Below, piece after piece: positions 52,464 through 60,520 of a stretch of DNA of 64,000 bases. Below the pieces are notes generated by a model. That model made no database searches, was not told the origin of the DNA, and saw nothing but the letters and a program-made list of their open reading frames with translations. The DNA is taken from assembly GCF_031979925.1 (NCBI RefSeq), contig NZ_DALZFB010000013.1, positions 1 through 64,000 on the forward strand. Reading direction: 5' to 3'. The first letter of the stretch is position 1. Each line of letters begins with the position of its first letter. This stretch comes from Pseudescherichia sp031979925 (GTDB taxonomy: Bacteria > Pseudomonadota > Gammaproteobacteria > Enterobacterales > Enterobacteriaceae). The position numbers and the translations under genes are program-made.

Positions 52464-53660
52464 ATGCTTAAAGTATTGCTCCTCTTTGCACTGCTGCTTG
52501 CCGGGATCGTTGTCGGACCTATGGTCGCCGGACATCAGGGCTACGTGCTGATCCAGACCGATAACTACAACATTGAAACCAGCGTGACGGGTCTGGTGAT
52601 TATTCTGATCCTCGCCATGGTGGTGCTGTTTGCCGTTGAGTGGCTGCTGCGCCGTATTTTCTATACTGGTGCGCGCACTCGTGGCTGGTTCACGGGCCGC
52701 AAACGCCGCCGCGCCCGCAAGCAGACCGAGCAGGCGCTACTCAAGCTGGCCGAAGGCGACTATCAGCAGGTTGAGAAGCTGATGGCAAAGAATGCCGATC
52801 ACGCCGAGCAGCCGGTGGTTAACTATCTGCTGGCCGCCGAGGCAGCCCAGCAGCGCGGCGACGAAGCCCGGGCTAATCAGCATTTGCAGCGCGCCTCCGA
52901 ACTGGCCGAACACGATCCTATTCCAGTAGAGATCACCCGCGTGCGTCTGCAGCTGGCCCGTAACGAAAACCATGCGGCACGCCACGGCGTGGATAACCTG
53001 CTGGAGATTACGCCACGCCACCCTGAGGTGCTGCGTCTGGCCGAGCAGGCCTATATCCGTACCGGAGCATGGAACTCCCTGCTGGACTGCATCCCGTCTA
53101 TGGCGAAAGCTGGCGTCGGCGATGAAGCGCACCGTGAGGCACTGGCCCAGCAGGCGTGGATTGGCATGATGGAGCAAGCCCGGGCCGAACGGGGCAGCGA
53201 TGGCCTGAAGACCTGGTGGAAGTATCAGAGCCGCAAAACCCGCCATCAGGTTGCACTCCAGGTGGCCATGGCCGAGCATCTGATTGAGTGTGACGATCAT
53301 GACACCGCCCAGGAGATCCTGCTCGATGGGCTGAAACGTCATTATGACGATCGTCTGGTACTGCCGATCCCGCGTCTGAAGACCAATAACCCGGAACAGG
53401 TAGAGAAAGTGCTGCGCCAGCAGATTAAAACTCAGGGCGATCGCCCGCTGCTGTGGAGCACGTTAGGCCAGTCGCTGATGAAGCACGGTGAGTGGAAGGA
53501 GGCGAGCCTGGCCTTCCGCGCCGCGCTGAAGCAGCGTCCGGATCCGTTTGACTATGCCTGGCTGGCGGATACCCTTGACCGGCTACAACAGCCGGAAGAG
53601 GCAGCAGCCATGCGCCGTGACGGCCTGATGCATACCCTGCAGAACAATCCCCCGCAGTAA
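52464..53660 (+). CDS. hemY: HemY, TPR-containing membrane protein of haem metabolism
   Basis: A 398-aa protein with two N-terminal membrane segments (about 3-22 and 42-62), a basic stretch (GRKRRRARKQ) and a long TPR-type helical region. The E. coli homologue contributes to protoporphyrin metabolism by an unknown mechanism. It begins two bases after hemX and ends 9 bases before the glmZ terminator. Confidence 0.94.
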   Translation: MLKVLLLFALLLAGIVVGPMVAGHQGYVLIQTDNYNIETSVTGLVIILILAMVVLFAVEWLLRRIFYTGARTRGWFTGRKRRRARKQTEQALLKLAEGDYQQVEKLMAKNADHAEQPVVNYLLAAEAAQQRGDEARANQHLQRASELAEHDPIPVEITRVRLQLARNENHAARHGVDNLLEITPRHPEVLRLAEQAYIRTGAWNSLLDCIPSMAKAGVGDEAHREALAQQAWIGMMEQARAERGSDGLKTWWKYQSRKTRHQVALQVAMAEHLIECDDHDTAQEILLDGLKRHYDDRLVLPIPRLKTNNPEQVEKVLRQQIKTQGDRPLLWSTLGQSLMKHGEWKEASLAFRAALKQRPDPFDYAWLADTLDRLQQPEEAAAMRRDGLMHTLQNNPPQ

Positions 53661-53669
53661 ACCCGCCAT

Positions 53670-53876
53670 AAAAAAACGCCCGCTCTGAAACCAGAGCGGG
53701 CATTAAACAGGTCTGCGTGACAACAAATTGGTGCTTCACTCAACGTTGTGTCCATGGTGTTTGATGAGGCCGGAGCGACATCTGTCTGTGGACGATAAGC
53801 ACCATTAAACGGCTCTGCGTCATTCCCGAGTTTATGAAGCCTGGCGGCGAGCATAAGAGATGGAATGAGCATCTAC
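53670..53876 (-). ncRNA. glmZ: Small RNA GlmZ
   Basis: On the minus strand this 207-nt segment is colinear with E. coli GlmZ. It has the 5' end GTAGATGCTCATTCC, the conserved 3' part containing AACGTTGAGTGAAGCACC, and the final terminator hairpin GCCCGCTCTG/CAGAGCGGGC with a U7 run (53670-53676). GlmZ base-pairs with glmS mRNA to activate glucosamine-6-phosphate synthase and is protected from RNase E by GlmY/RapZ. Location next to hemY matches E. coli. Confidence 0.93.
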
Positions 53877-53887
53877 AGGTATATTAT

Positions 53888-53903
53888 TGCACAACCCGTG
53901 CCA
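53888..53903 (-). promoter_or_regulatory. Sigma-54 promoter of glmZ
   Basis: On the minus strand TGGCACGGGTTGTGCA has GG and GC separated by exactly 10 bases, the sigma-54 -24/-12 layout, about 12 bases before the GlmZ 5' end. A sigma-70 -10-like AATAAT overlaps. Sigma-54 control of glmZ is known in most Enterobacteriaceae other than E. coli. Confidence 0.85.
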
Positions 53904-54008
53904 CTTTTTCACTCCTAAAACTAGCAGCCTGTATTCATTTAAGAATTATGGAAGGTGTCACGAAATCGGCGTAAAAAACGTTAGGTCACACGGTTAAAGC
54001 AACAAAAG

Positions 54009-54026
54009 TGTCGCCTTCTGGCGACG
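54009..54026. promoter_or_regulatory. GlrR (QseF) site, proximal
   Basis: TGTC-GCCTTCTGGC-GACG matches TGTC-N10-GACA with one mismatch; about 140 bases upstream of the glmZ start, the usual range for a sigma-54 activator. Confidence 0.7.
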
Positions 54027-54071
54027 AAAACAACAGGCAGCAAATAAGATTATTTAAAACAAATGATTAGG

Positions 54072-54089
54072 TGTCTTTAATTAACGACA
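54072..54089. promoter_or_regulatory. GlrR (QseF) site, distal
   Basis: TGTC-TTTAATTAAC-GACA is an exact match to the GlrR consensus TGTC-N10-GACA, about 205 bases upstream of the glmZ start and 132 bases before the Rhs gene start. A third site was not found. Confidence 0.75.
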
Positions 54090-54221
54090 CTTGGTAGAGC
54101 CTTTGTCTTCTTAATAGTTTTCAGCCTCTCTATTCTGCTCATTTCAGCCAGCCAGAATCCTGTACCTTTTGTTTAATATTGCACCAGATACGCTTTATAA
54201 AAACAGGAAAGGTAAAACGAA

Positions 54222-55934
54222 ATGAGCAATCTAAACATCGCTACCGGTACGCCGGTAGTCAGCGTCACCGATAATCGGGGTGGAATGGTACGCGCCCTAA
54301 ACTGGAACCGAGAGCAGGCATCGGACCCGCAGCGCCTGCTGGTTAGTCATTCGCAAGTGGATGACAGCAGCAGGATGGCAGCGCACCGTGACCCACGGCT
54401 GTTTGCCGCCTGGTCGACTGACAATACGGCTCCGGCGAACCTGCGTAGCATTCCTTCGCTGGCAGGTCAGGTACTGAGTCGCCAGAGCACCGACAGTGGC
54501 AAACAGGTAATGCTATTTGACGCAGCGGGACGCCCGGTATGGACTCGGGACGGGCGCAGCACGGTGCAGACCGTGGCGTACGACGAGCTGGGGCGACCTG
54601 AGAGCGGCAGCGAGCAGCTGAGCGGGAGTGATGACATTCGCGTCAGCTGGCGCAGCGACTACGGCGATGCCGGGTCGGTGGATGATGGCTCCCAGGCGAA
54701 TAATCTGCGTGGCGTGCGCGTGGCGCAGTATGATGACAGTGGCTTGCTTCAAGTTAATTCTGTGGCGCTCAATGGATCGGTGCTCAGCCAGGCGCAGCGC
54801 TTTCTGGCTTCGGCGGAAAGTCTACCGGACTGGCTGGAGGATGAAACGACGCGGGAAACGCTGCTGGAGGCAGATGTGTATACCACAACCACTATCGCCG
54901 ACGCCCGCGGCGCGGCGCTGAACCAGACGGACGCCGCCGGGCATGTGCAGACCTGGCGTTATGATGTCAGCGGTCACGCCAGATATCAGGACGTGACCCC
55001 AGCCGGCGAAGAGACGCAGACCCTGCTGGCGGGCATAACCTGGAGCGCGGAGGGCCAGGTACTGGCAGAGTCGGCCGGGAATGGAGTGACCACCACTTAC
55101 GGCTATGACCCGCAGAACCAGTGGCTCGCCACCATCACGGTGCAGCGTTCAGACAACTCTACGCTCCAGGCCCTGACTTACGGGTATGACTTCACTGGTA
55201 ATGTTGTTTCAGTAAATGACGGCACGGTGGCAACGGGTTACTACCGCAATCAGGCCACAAACGGCACCCGGCAGTTTACCTACGATGCGCTCTACCAGCT
55301 GATGAGTGCTACCGGACGGGAGAATGTGACCAATACGGTCATGCAGTACAGCACGCTGCCGGTGATGTCGGACGGCAGCCAGTATGTCAATTACACCCGC
55401 AGCTATGTTTATGACGATAGCGGTAACCTGAAGAACCTGAAGCATACCGGTGCAGGGAGTTTTACCCGCACCATGACTACGGAGAACACGTCCAACCGCA
55501 GCGTACAGCAGAATGACGGCGGGCCGCAGACGCCGGATGAGGTGGCGGGTTGGTTCGACGCTAACGGCAACCTGCTGACCCTGCAAGCCAGTGCTGCAGG
55601 CAGTGACGGCCTGGTATGGGACGGCAGCAATAATTTGCAGTCGGTGACGCTAGTGAGCCGCAGCAGCGGCGACAGTGATCGGGAAATCTACCAGTACAGC
55701 GGCAGCCAGCGGGTGCGCAAGCAGACCCGCACCCTAGTGAACGGTGAAAGGCAGCTGTGGAATATTGATGAAGTACGCTACCTGCCGGGGCTGGAGTTAC
55801 GTAAAAGCTGGCAGGAGACAGCAGGCAACAGCGCCACGCCGTCGCTGACGGAGGAGCTGCATGTGGTGACCAGCCAGGCGGGCCGGTATCCGGGTGCTGC
55901 ACTGGGAAAGCGGGAAGCCGGACGGTATCGATAA
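54222..55934 (+). pseudogene. TccC-type Rhs/YD-repeat toxin, N-terminal part (5' side of a frameshift)
   Basis: 570 codons with the TccC-family start SNLNIATGTPVVSVTDNRG and a chain of YD/RHS repeats (YDELGRP, YDVSGHARY, YDFTGNVV, YDALYQLMSATGRE). The order follows Photorhabdus TccC proteins, the C subunits of Tc toxins that form the cocoon holding a toxic tip. Near 55892 a run of three G's shifts the frame; the protein then ends after 14 non-family residues (PGAALGKREAGRYR). With one G fewer, the frame would read on as ...AGRYP-VLHWESGKP, the conserved TccC sequence. AGGAAAGG precedes the start. No TcA or TcB gene is in the window. Confidence 0.85.
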
Positions 55935-57138
55935 TAACCAGGTACGCTGGAGCGTAGACGACAACATCAGCTTACTGTCGCTGGAGCTGGACAGAGATGG
56001 CCAGCTTATCAGCCGGGAAGAGTACTATCCTTTCGGCGGCACGGCGGTGTGGGCAGCACGCAGTGAGGTGGAAGCGGAGTATAAAACCGTGCGCTACTCC
56101 GGCAAGGAGCGGGACGGCACCGGACTGTACTACTATGGTCACCGTTACTATGCGCCGTGGTTATGCCGCTGGGTGAGCGCCGATCCGGCAGGCGAGGTGG
56201 ATGGGCTGAATCTGTTCCGGATGGTAAACAATAACCCTGTGACGCTCAAAGATAGTATTGGCCTCTTTACAAACGAAGACTGGGCCAGCCATATGCTCGA
56301 AGTAATGCAGTCTTTTAATCTAAGACCATTACCTGAAAATTTCGCCAATTTTTATGGCACTAATTTAATGGAGCAATTTGCTGCAATGTTCCCCGTCGTC
56401 GCCGAGGCTATGAATCCCCATCAATTAAATCAGAATTGTTATTACTGCACGATAGCAGCGTTAGTAAATACAGATGTAAATAATATTGTTAACCATACGG
56501 AGATCATGCAACAAGACTCTGCCTCACTGGATGAAATTGACTTACTATTTAACCAAGTAGGCGTACACGTTAGTACGCAGAATTTTAATGAGAACATGGG
56601 GTCTCCTCAAGATCGCTGGCAGGCAACGTATGATTATTTGAATAGAGAATTAGTCCACAATGAAGCCGTAGGGTTAGCTTATCGACGCCCGGCCAACGTT
56701 CAGCAGAACGTTTTCTCTCCAGGAGGGGGGCATGTCGTTACAGTGACAAGAAGCAATGAAAATATTTATGTTCTGGATTATCAGTCAGGCCAAATCAGCT
56801 TAATAGACAGAGAAACACCGCCTGAGAGTCTGGCACATGAAAGTTACCATATTTTTCAGCGCGTTACGAGCGCAGCCGCAACAACTAGCTGGCAAGAAGT
56901 TTATGATTTTATAACAATCCAATTTCTACGAGGTCGTTCTCAATCAGGATTAATAGGCCTGGAGATAAATGGTCGTATGGAAACGTCCAGATATGAAATG
57001 ACATCATCTGGAGAATTAATTATAGAAATCGCTAATCAACCGCACACCGTATCACGAGACATTGTCTTGCAAAATGCGCTGGGAGCAAGTAATGAAATGA
57101 TAAGGTTATGGCCTGCCGCTGCCACAGACGCACGGTGA
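55894..57138 (+). pseudogene. TccC-type Rhs protein, core end and variable toxin tip (3' side of the frameshift)
   Basis: 414 codons in the second frame. Residues 1-124 are the conserved Rhs core (LHWESGKPDG, EEYYPFGGTAVW, RYSGKERDGTGLYYYGHRYY, DPAGEVDGLNL, NNPVTLKDSIGL); the usual PxxGRW is PWLCRW here. After Gly-Leu (56265) comes a 290-residue tip with much lower GC, the hypervariable effector. It has Cys182/Cys185 (NQNCYYCTIAAL), His280 (GGGHVVTVTR) and Asp295-Tyr-Gln297 (VLDYQSGQ), the order and spacing of papain-fold cysteine peptidases or deamidases. That activity is inferred, not shown. Both parts together give about 970 residues, normal for TccC. Confidence 0.8.
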
Positions 57139-57156
57139 GTCGGAAATTGTCAGGCA

Positions 57157-57323
57157 TGTGGTCGGCGAGAGAGGATGACTCGCCACTTCGTGGCTCGCCC
57201 TGCGGGCCGTTGCTGAAGCAACGCTCTTTCGCTCCGCTCAAGTCGAACCTCCTGCCCCGGAGGTTCTTATCCTCTGTGAAATTTAGGCGAAAAAAAACCC
57301 CGCTATAAAGCGGGGTTTCTAAA
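57157..57323 (-). repeat. Tandem repeat copy 1: tRNA-Pro 3' end plus terminator
   Basis: 167-bp unit. On the plus strand it starts TGTGGTCGGCGAGAGAGGAT, identical to the 3' end of the proM tRNA gene (57591-57610). It then has several short hairpins (GCCAC/GTGGC, GCCC/GGGC, GTTGCT/AGCAAC), a T-arm-like TCGAACCTCC and an AAACCCCGC/GCGGGGTTT terminator. It begins 18 bases after the toxin stop codon. A few substitutions separate it from copy 2. Confidence 0.95.
57290..57318 (-). terminator. Rho-independent terminator in repeat copy 1
   Basis: On the minus strand AAACCCCGC and GCGGGGTTT form a stem with TTTAT loop followed by a U-run of about eight; strong intrinsic terminator for transcripts from the tRNA side. 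Confidence 0.9.
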
Positions 57324-57490
57324 TGTGGTCGGCGAGAGAGGATGACTCGCCACTTCGTGGCTCGCCCTGCGGGCCCTTGCTGAAGCAACGTTCTTTCGCT
57401 CCGCTCAAGTCGAACCTCCTGCCCCGGAGGTTCTCATCCTCTGTGAAATTTAGGCGAAAAAAAACCCCGCTATAAAGCGGGGTTTCTAAA
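57324..57490 (-). repeat. Tandem repeat copy 2: tRNA-Pro 3' end plus terminator
   Basis: 167-bp unit directly following copy 1, same layout, differing at a few positions (for example CTTGCT for GTTGCT and TCTCAT for TCTTAT). It ends exactly where the N gap begins. The sequence on the other side of the gap resumes at the same repeat phase, so further copies probably lie in the gap. Confidence 0.95.
57457..57485 (-). terminator. Rho-independent terminator in repeat copy 2
   Basis: Same AAACCCCGC/GCGGGGTTT hairpin and U-run as in copy 1, on the minus strand. Confidence 0.9.
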
Positions 57491-57590
57491 NNNNNNNNNN
57501 NNNNNNNNNNNNNNNNNNNNNNNNNNNNNNNNNNNNNNNNNNNNNNNNNNNNNNNNNNNNNNNNNNNNNNNNNNNNNNNNNNNNNNNNNN
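57491..57590. other. Assembly gap (100 N)
   Basis: Exactly 100 N, a customary placeholder for a gap of unknown length, inside the tandem repeat. An open reading frame crossing it is an artefact. Confidence 0.99.
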
Positions 57591-57592
57591 TG

Positions 57593-57669
57593 TGGTCGGC
57601 GAGAGAGGATTCGAACCTCCGACCCACTGGTCCCAAACCAGTTGCGCTACCAAGCTGCGCTACTCGCCG
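57593..57669 (-). tRNA. proM: tRNA-Pro (UGG)
   Basis: 77 nt, minus strand, acceptor CGGCGAG/CTCGCCG, anticodon TGG in loop TTTGGGA, T-arm GAGGTTCGAATCCTC and encoded CCA. Fourth in the argX-hisR-leuT-proM operon; its 3' end is the seed of the repeats that follow. Confidence 0.97.
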
Positions 57670-57712
57670 ATGTACTGCTTTTTGAATTTTTAGTTCAATT
57701 CATTTTAAGTCG

Positions 57713-57798
57713 TGGTGCGAGGGGGGGGACTCGAACCCCCACATCCTAAGGACACTAACACCTGAAGCTAGCGCGTCTACCAATTCCGCCACCTTCGC
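57713..57798 (-). tRNA. leuT: tRNA-Leu (CAG)
   Basis: 86 nt, minus strand, class II with long variable arm, 5' GCGAAGGTGGCGG, anticodon CAG in CTTCAGGTG, encoded CCA. The variable arm is one base shorter than the E. coli leuT I recall. Confidence 0.96.
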
Positions 57799-57817
57799 AT
57801 TTCACAACTTTAAATAA

Positions 57818-57893
57818 TGGGGTGGCTAATGGGATTCGAACCCACGACAACTGGAATCACAATCCAGGGCTCTACCAACTGAGCTATAGCCAC
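57818..57893 (-). tRNA. hisR: tRNA-His (GUG)
   Basis: 76 nt, minus strand, 5' GTGGCTATAGCTC, anticodon GTG in ATTGTGATT, T-arm GTGGGTTCGAATCCCAT and encoded CCA. Confidence 0.97.
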
Positions 57894-57961
57894 CACTACT
57901 AATTCTTTTACGCGGTCCTGTTCAATTTCACAGTCCACCGCAGCTCCAGCACCGGGTAAAA

Positions 57962-58038
<77 letters not shown>

Positions 58039-58059
58039 TTAGCGCCGTTGCGGGGGTGG

Positions 58060-58088
58060 ATATTACGGACTTCACACCCCGCTGTCTA
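58060..58088 (-). promoter_or_regulatory. Promoter of the argX-hisR-leuT-proM operon
   Basis: On the minus strand there is a -35 TAGACA (58083-58088), a 17-bp spacer and a -10 TAATAT (58060-58065), then the GC-rich discriminator CCACCCCCGC typical of stringently controlled stable-RNA promoters. Confidence 0.8.
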
Positions 58089-58140
58089 GTGCCTTTTTAA
58101 ATAAAATGCGCGTTTGGTTATGCTTTGCGCATTTTGTCTT

Positions 58141-59526
58141 TTATTTCCCCGTTTTTAACGTCGCAGCGTGCCGATTGAGGCGTAAAACCTTGTAGGCGAG
58201 CGATACCACAGCCAAAAAGATGATGCCGACAAACAGCGACATACGGGTATCGTCGTTAAAGCCCATGCCAATTAATACACAAAACAGGAACGCCATCGTT
58301 AAATAGTTCGCCCACGGGAAGAGGATCGAACGGAACGGGTGGCTGGCAATCTTTGCCCTATGCGCTTCACGGAAACGCAGCTGGCTAATCAGAATGACAA
58401 ACCATGGCACCATGCCCGGCAACACGCTGGCGCTGTAGACGTAGACAAACACGCGCTGCGGGTTCGGAATGATGTAGTTGAGGCAGGAGCCAACCAGCAG
58501 GATAGCTATTGAGATAGCGACGCCCGCTACCGGTACGCCGTGGCGTGATACCTTTGCCACCGCAGCAGGCAGCTGACGGTTTTTAGCCAGCGCGTAGAGC
58601 ATGCGTCCGCAGCTGTACATCCCGCTGTTGCAGCCCGAGAGCGCGGCGGTGAGTACCACGAAGTTGATGATCCCTGCCGCTGCGGTAATGCCGATTTTGG
58701 CGAAGGTCAGTACAAACGGGCTGCCGTTGCTGCCAATCTCATTCCACGGGAAGATGGTGACGATAACGAAAATCGCGCCTACGTAGAAGATCAGAATACG
58801 CCACAGCACCTTGCCTACCGCGCTACGCAGGGTGACCTGCGGATTTTTCGCCTCACCGGCGGTAATGCCGATCAACTCAACGCCCTGATACGAGGCGACA
58901 ACAATACAGAGCGCGGTCAGGAAGCCCTTCCAGCCACCGGCAAAGAAGCCACCGTGCTCGGTCAGGTTACCAAAGCCAATTGCCTGCCCACCGTTGCCGA
59001 AACCAAAGAAGATCACGCCGAGGCCGACGATAATCATCACCACGATGGTGGTCACTTTGATCATCGCAAACCAGAACTCGATTTCGCCATACAGGCGCAC
59101 CGCAGCCAGGTTAGCCAGCGCCACCAGCCCAACGGCTATTAATGCCGGTATCCACTGCGCCATCTCCGGGAACCAGAACTGGACATAGACGCCAATCGCG
59201 GTGATCTCTGATATTCCCACCGCCATCCACATAAACCAGTATGACCACGCCGTGAGATAGCCAAAAAACGGGCTCATATAGCGGTGCGCATAGACGGCGA
59301 ACGAACCGGCTACCGGCTCGAGGAACAGCATTTCGCCCATCGAGCGCATGATGAAGAAAACAAAAAGCCCAGCCACAATATAGGCCAGTAAGACTGACGG
59401 TCCTGCCCACTTCAGGGTGCTTGCTGCCCCCATAAAGAGGCCAACGCCTATTGTGCCGCCTAAGGCGATTAGTTCGATATGTCGTGCTTCCAGCCCACGC
59501 TGAAGCTCCGGTTTACTCTCGGCCAT
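58141..59526 (-). CDS. yifK: Amino acid permease YifK (threonine/serine:H+ symporter ThrP)
   Basis: A 461-aa APC-superfamily permease with 12 membrane segments. It shows the N-terminal RHIELIALGGTIGVGLFMG signature and the EGVEL-like GVELIGITAGEAKNP. Recent work on E. coli and Salmonella assigns threonine and serine uptake. It is the last gene before the tRNA operon. The 239-bp space to wecG (59527-59765) would hold its promoter; I recognise no specific site there. Confidence 0.93.
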   Translation of the reverse strand: MAESKPELQRGLEARHIELIALGGTIGVGLFMGAASTLKWAGPSVLLAYIVAGLFVFFIMRSMGEMLFLEPVAGSFAVYAHRYMSPFFGYLTAWSYWFMWMAVGISEITAIGVYVQFWFPEMAQWIPALIAVGLVALANLAAVRLYGEIEFWFAMIKVTTIVVMIIVGLGVIFFGFGNGGQAIGFGNLTEHGGFFAGGWKGFLTALCIVVASYQGVELIGITAGEAKNPQVTLRSAVGKVLWRILIFYVGAIFVIVTIFPWNEIGSNGSPFVLTFAKIGITAAAGIINFVVLTAALSGCNSGMYSCGRMLYALAKNRQLPAAVAKVSRHGVPVAGVAISIAILLVGSCLNYIIPNPQRVFVYVYSASVLPGMVPWFVILISQLRFREAHRAKIASHPFRSILFPWANYLTMAFLFCVLIGMGFNDDTRMSLFVGIIFLAVVSLAYKVLRLNRHAATLKTGK

Positions 59527-59765
59527 AAATCCTCTGTCGTGTTTACTACTGTCCCGACGCTGCGGGTTATCGTTATCAGTGCAATCTCAGCTCATTGCGG
59601 CCGCAGGTTGCTGCAAATAGCACCGCGACTCCGCGTTGAGCGAGCGAATGGTTTCTTAATTTCGCTGAAATGGCAAACGATGCATAAGAAAAATCAATAG
59701 AAAGCACAATAAAGCAGCAAACAGAGGCAGGTACAGCGCAGCAGAATGGCTGCGCCGTCACAGGA

Positions 59766-60506
59766 TTAGAGCTGGCCGCGATAGTGCCAGGCGAGGTAGC
59801 GCAGCAGACGCAGCTGGCGCGTGATGCGGCTGGGCTGTGACAGCAGGCGATAGAGCCACTCAAGCCCCATCCGCTGCCATACCTTCGGCGCACGCTTAAT
59901 GTGGCCGGTAAAGACGTCATAGGTGCCGCCGACGCCCATATAGAGCGCGTGAGGATAAACGTCCCGACAGTCGCGCATTAGCAGCTCCTGGCGCGGCGAG
60001 CCCATCGCTACGGTGACAATCTTTGCCCCGCTGTCGCGGACGCGCTCAAACAGTGCCTGCCGCTGCTCGGGCTGGAAATAGCCATCCTGGCCGCCGACAA
60101 TATTCACCTGCCAGCGATCGCGCAGCTGCTGCTGTGTCTGGGCCAGCACGCCAGGCTTGCCGCCGATCAGGAAAACCGGCGTCCCCTCTTTCCCGGCGCG
60201 CTCCATCAGCGCTTCCCAGAGATCGGCCCCTGCCACTCGCTCAACCACCGCCTGCGGGTACTTTTTACGCATTGAGCGCACTACGCTGATCCCATCGGCA
60301 TACTTGAACTCTGCCGCCTCAATGAGCGCTCGTACCTGCGCATCGTCCTCAAGGGTCAGCATCTTCTCGGCGTTGATGGCCACCAGCGTGCCCTGCTTAA
60401 GTTCGCCACCGGCGAAAAGGAAATCCAGCGCGTGGGCCATGTTACGCCAGCCGATCAGCTGCAGGCCTCGCAGCGTATAAGTCGGTGCAGTCGTCGTGTC
60501 CGTCAT
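59766..60506 (-). CDS. wecG: UDP-ManNAcA transferase of enterobacterial common antigen (lipid II synthesis)
   Basis: WecG (RffM) adds N-acetylmannosaminuronic acid to lipid I (GlcNAc-PP-undecaprenol). The 246-aa WecG/TagA/CpsF-family protein shows the family segments YADGISVVRSMR, GGKPGVL and VAMGSPRQE. It is last of the ECA cluster. Confidence 0.96.
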   Translation of the reverse strand: MTDTTTAPTYTLRGLQLIGWRNMAHALDFLFAGGELKQGTLVAINAEKMLTLEDDAQVRALIEAAEFKYADGISVVRSMRKKYPQAVVERVAGADLWEALMERAGKEGTPVFLIGGKPGVLAQTQQQLRDRWQVNIVGGQDGYFQPEQRQALFERVRDSGAKIVTVAMGSPRQELLMRDCRDVYPHALYMGVGGTYDVFTGHIKRAPKVWQRMGLEWLYRLLSQPSRITRQLRLLRYLAWHYRGQL

Positions 60507-60520
60507 GATGATTATCCTTA

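Larger units (their letters stand above)
53877..54221. other. Intergenic region between glmZ and the Rhs gene
   Basis: Besides the sigma-54 promoter and two GlrR sites listed separately, this AT-rich stretch shows no ORF. It probably carries IHF sites and the promoter of the Rhs gene; a TAATAT at about 54174 is a weak -10 candidate. The stretch also marks the left boundary of the accessory segment. Confidence 0.6.

Noticed and set aside
53552..53872. 106-codon minus-strand frame starting MLIPSLMLAARLHKLG
   Set aside because: It lies over the GlmZ RNA and the hemY 3' end; the apparent conservation is that of the small RNA, not a protein.
54222..57138. Rhs gene as a type VI secretion cargo with an immunity gene
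   Set aside because: The N-terminus is TccC-type without a PAAR domain, and no small immunity ORF follows before the repeats and gap.
57157..57490. Tandem repeats as a CRISPR array
   Set aside because: Units are 167 bp and nearly identical with no unique spacers; they contain tRNA-derived sequence and a terminator.
57319..57636. Open frame of 105 codons crossing the repeats and the N gap on the minus strand
   Set aside because: It contains 34 unknown residues from the 100-N gap and runs through terminators and tRNA sequence; it is an artefact.
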